Shown piece by piece: positions 63,901 to 64,000 of a stretch of DNA of 64,000 bases. The position numbers and the translations under genes were made by a program. The notes beneath the pieces were generated by a model, which worked only from the letters and a program-made list of their open reading frames with translations, was not told the origin of the DNA and did no database searches. How positions within the stretch are numbered: the stretch's first letter is position 1; the number at the start of each line of letters is the position of its first letter. The stretch comes from JBFIHF01 sp964411125 (GTDB taxonomy: Bacteria; Myxococcota_A; Bradymonadia; Bradymonadales; Bradymonadaceae): positions 8,818 to 72,817 of the forward strand of contig CAYPJU010000026.1 in NCBI GenBank assembly GCA_964411125.1, given 5' to 3'.

Positions 63901-64000
63901 TCGGCGAGCCGGAGAGCTTTCGTCGTGTACTCCTGCCCGACGTAGAGCCCCATGATGTCGACGAACGCCTCCAGCGACAGCGGGTTCTCGCACGTCGGCA
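60936..64000 (-). CDS. Omp85-family outer-membrane protein (BamA/TamA-like), N-terminus cut by window edge
   Basis: At least 1020 codons run to the right edge, so the N-terminus is missing. The first 580 or so residues hold a long string of POTRA-like repeats (VRRVRFEGVDAPPF, ICDVGIRGVRALTYGEARDE, FRGNEHISAEVLREVL, IERVEVDGNRILTDQILLRG). A 60-residue Cys-rich insert with six cysteines sits between two repeats (positions 62425-62610). The C-terminal 400 residues are the beta barrel with the family motif GGVSSVRGFPDGNLG. The last residues are NVGYTFD, ending one residue past the usual terminal Phe. It probably inserts or exports outer-membrane proteins. The DUF4105-DUF4336 gene follows at 7 bp. 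Confidence 0.9.
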   Translation of the reverse strand, partial: PTCENPLSLEAFVDIMGLYVGQEYTTKALRLAELRLAKTGFFDKLTVEKRLVGDAVAISVFGEGATLVRRVRFEGVDAPPFESDLRKLLSYRRGQAFKNDRTKATAQLESLEALYEEEGYFGTRIAMISKEVEGRPHEVDLLFRVEKGERREICDVGIRGVRALTYGEARDELLSDFSYIPRRINVFPLFYTATGFKAGQQALIEEYRRLGHFQARITQKGVRVEQETGCVILAVDVFEGPRWDVRFSGNELFTASDLREQLPFFESGYVDSEEIRRAERAIEQLYETRGHPFAEVRGEEVRRDRLDRAIEFTIQEGPQLEIAEIDFRGNEHISAEVLREVLQTRPYGLFETGGYLQTEQLLGDFGRIEELYRQRGYLRALVTRFAVEVVDDDALRISILIEEGEPTLIERVEVDGNRILTDQILLRGLNQGAGKPFVPLQLKGDLPRLLQKYSQLGYPMTKIKTQCRLLSGQVVACEAPRMPRGCVARNPDELADSCGWEADGVRYVCERAKKEERCSFSEGVSADRIAIRHEVSEGPRVSIGNILLKGNFDTSSSVIYREIPFGQGDLLDTQRVIESQGNLRSLNLFDSVSVETIGLDEGVRDADETVTSLLISVEESRTRDIDLAVGVELRDVLSDQRQFLVTGEAEYNDRNLLGRGFGIKPRIISAVDTLDVQRVVAGAAAAEDQIGTEIRTIDYVVGAELIFSHPRFLKANFGIDKLFATLSPFYIIDLVGVINRQVLREEGGVRIELRKELYEILKRLFLKFGVEVKSIASFAPGGPVVDGERLFSPRRTVGKITPDLALDRRNSPLNPTAGYIARIEPALVSGDAFGRGRERFISDSFLRLTLSFSYYLPLWKDFVLGQSIRAGQIFPLAGRDTPIQADELYFLGGVSSVRGFPDGNLGPLSANQRPSGGEFMLNYNAELRYPLLPEYDIFGATFFDAGLLADCRSDEIVGRGCYEDAFGGGRIEGIRTAAGVGLRAVFFDQIPVVLDYGIVLNRVPGEKFGQVHFNVGYTFD

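Overview
The window is a 64 kb high-GC fragment from a Gram-negative bacterium that secretes many large lipoproteins. The most likely source is the Myxococcota/Bradymonadota group. The evidence is two MYXO-CTERM-type sorting signals, several lipoproteins built from thrombospondin type 3 (TSP3) calcium repeats, VWA domains and MopE-like CDG-DNDCDG motifs, asparagine-rich linkers behind lipobox cysteines, a Hanks-type kinase and an Omp85 outer-membrane protein. No rRNA, tRNA, CRISPR array, transposase or phage gene was recognised. The species cannot be fixed from the sequence alone.

Layout. 1-9.3 kb: a membrane transglutaminase-like protein cut by the left edge, a YfbK-like VWA lipoprotein, a translationally coupled pair (unknown protein and SDR), a methyltransferase gene broken by one in-frame stop, a STAND/TPR regulator with a C-terminal winged helix, and a collagen-like lipoprotein. 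9.7-17.3 kb: a coupled GbsR/MarR and HTH-zinc-ribbon regulator pair, then a tightly packed minus-strand operon gatC-gatA-gatB-mtnA-epimerase, and a divergent MalK-type ABC ATPase. The divergent region holds a perfect 27-bp inverted repeat. 17.3-28.9 kb: three very large secreted lipoproteins (TSP3+VWA; Cys-rich head plus ten pre-peptidase-like repeats; TSP3+VWA+MopE).

29-36.1 kb: an apparent operon of a four-repeat helical protein, a rubredoxin-like protein and rarA; then a lipoprotein, a class II photolyase, a YtxH protein, mtnP and an orphan anti-sigma-type zinc protein. 36.1-43.1 kb: palindromic and direct repeats, a fourth TSP3/VWA/MopE lipoprotein, a small membrane protein, the pyruvate dehydrogenase operon (E1alpha with an unusual N-terminal helix-hairpin-helix domain, E1beta, E2; no E3) and a MYXO-CTERM protein. 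43.3-53.7 kb: a 1306-residue protein that looks like two secreted proteins joined in frame, glgB, a lipoprotein, an HSDL2-like SDR, a small unknown protein and an ASH/HYDIN-like lipoprotein. 53.8-64 kb: a thiolase, a membrane protein, a Ser/Thr kinase with an extracytoplasmic hydrolase-like domain that lacks its nucleophile, a CAP-domain lipoprotein, a DUF4105-DUF4336 fusion and an Omp85-family protein cut by the right edge.

How the genes fit together. Housekeeping functions (amidation of Glu-tRNA(Gln)/Asp-tRNA(Asn), methionine salvage through MtnP and MtnA, pyruvate oxidation, glycogen branching, DNA repair) are interleaved with an unusually heavy load of cell-surface and periplasmic proteins. 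The Omp85 protein and its DUF4105 neighbour probably serve envelope assembly, and the kinase may sense the periplasm. The most novel-looking items are domain fusions: HhH-E1alpha, kinase-pseudohydrolase, and MYXO-CTERM protein joined to a lipoprotein. I saw no defence or mobile system.
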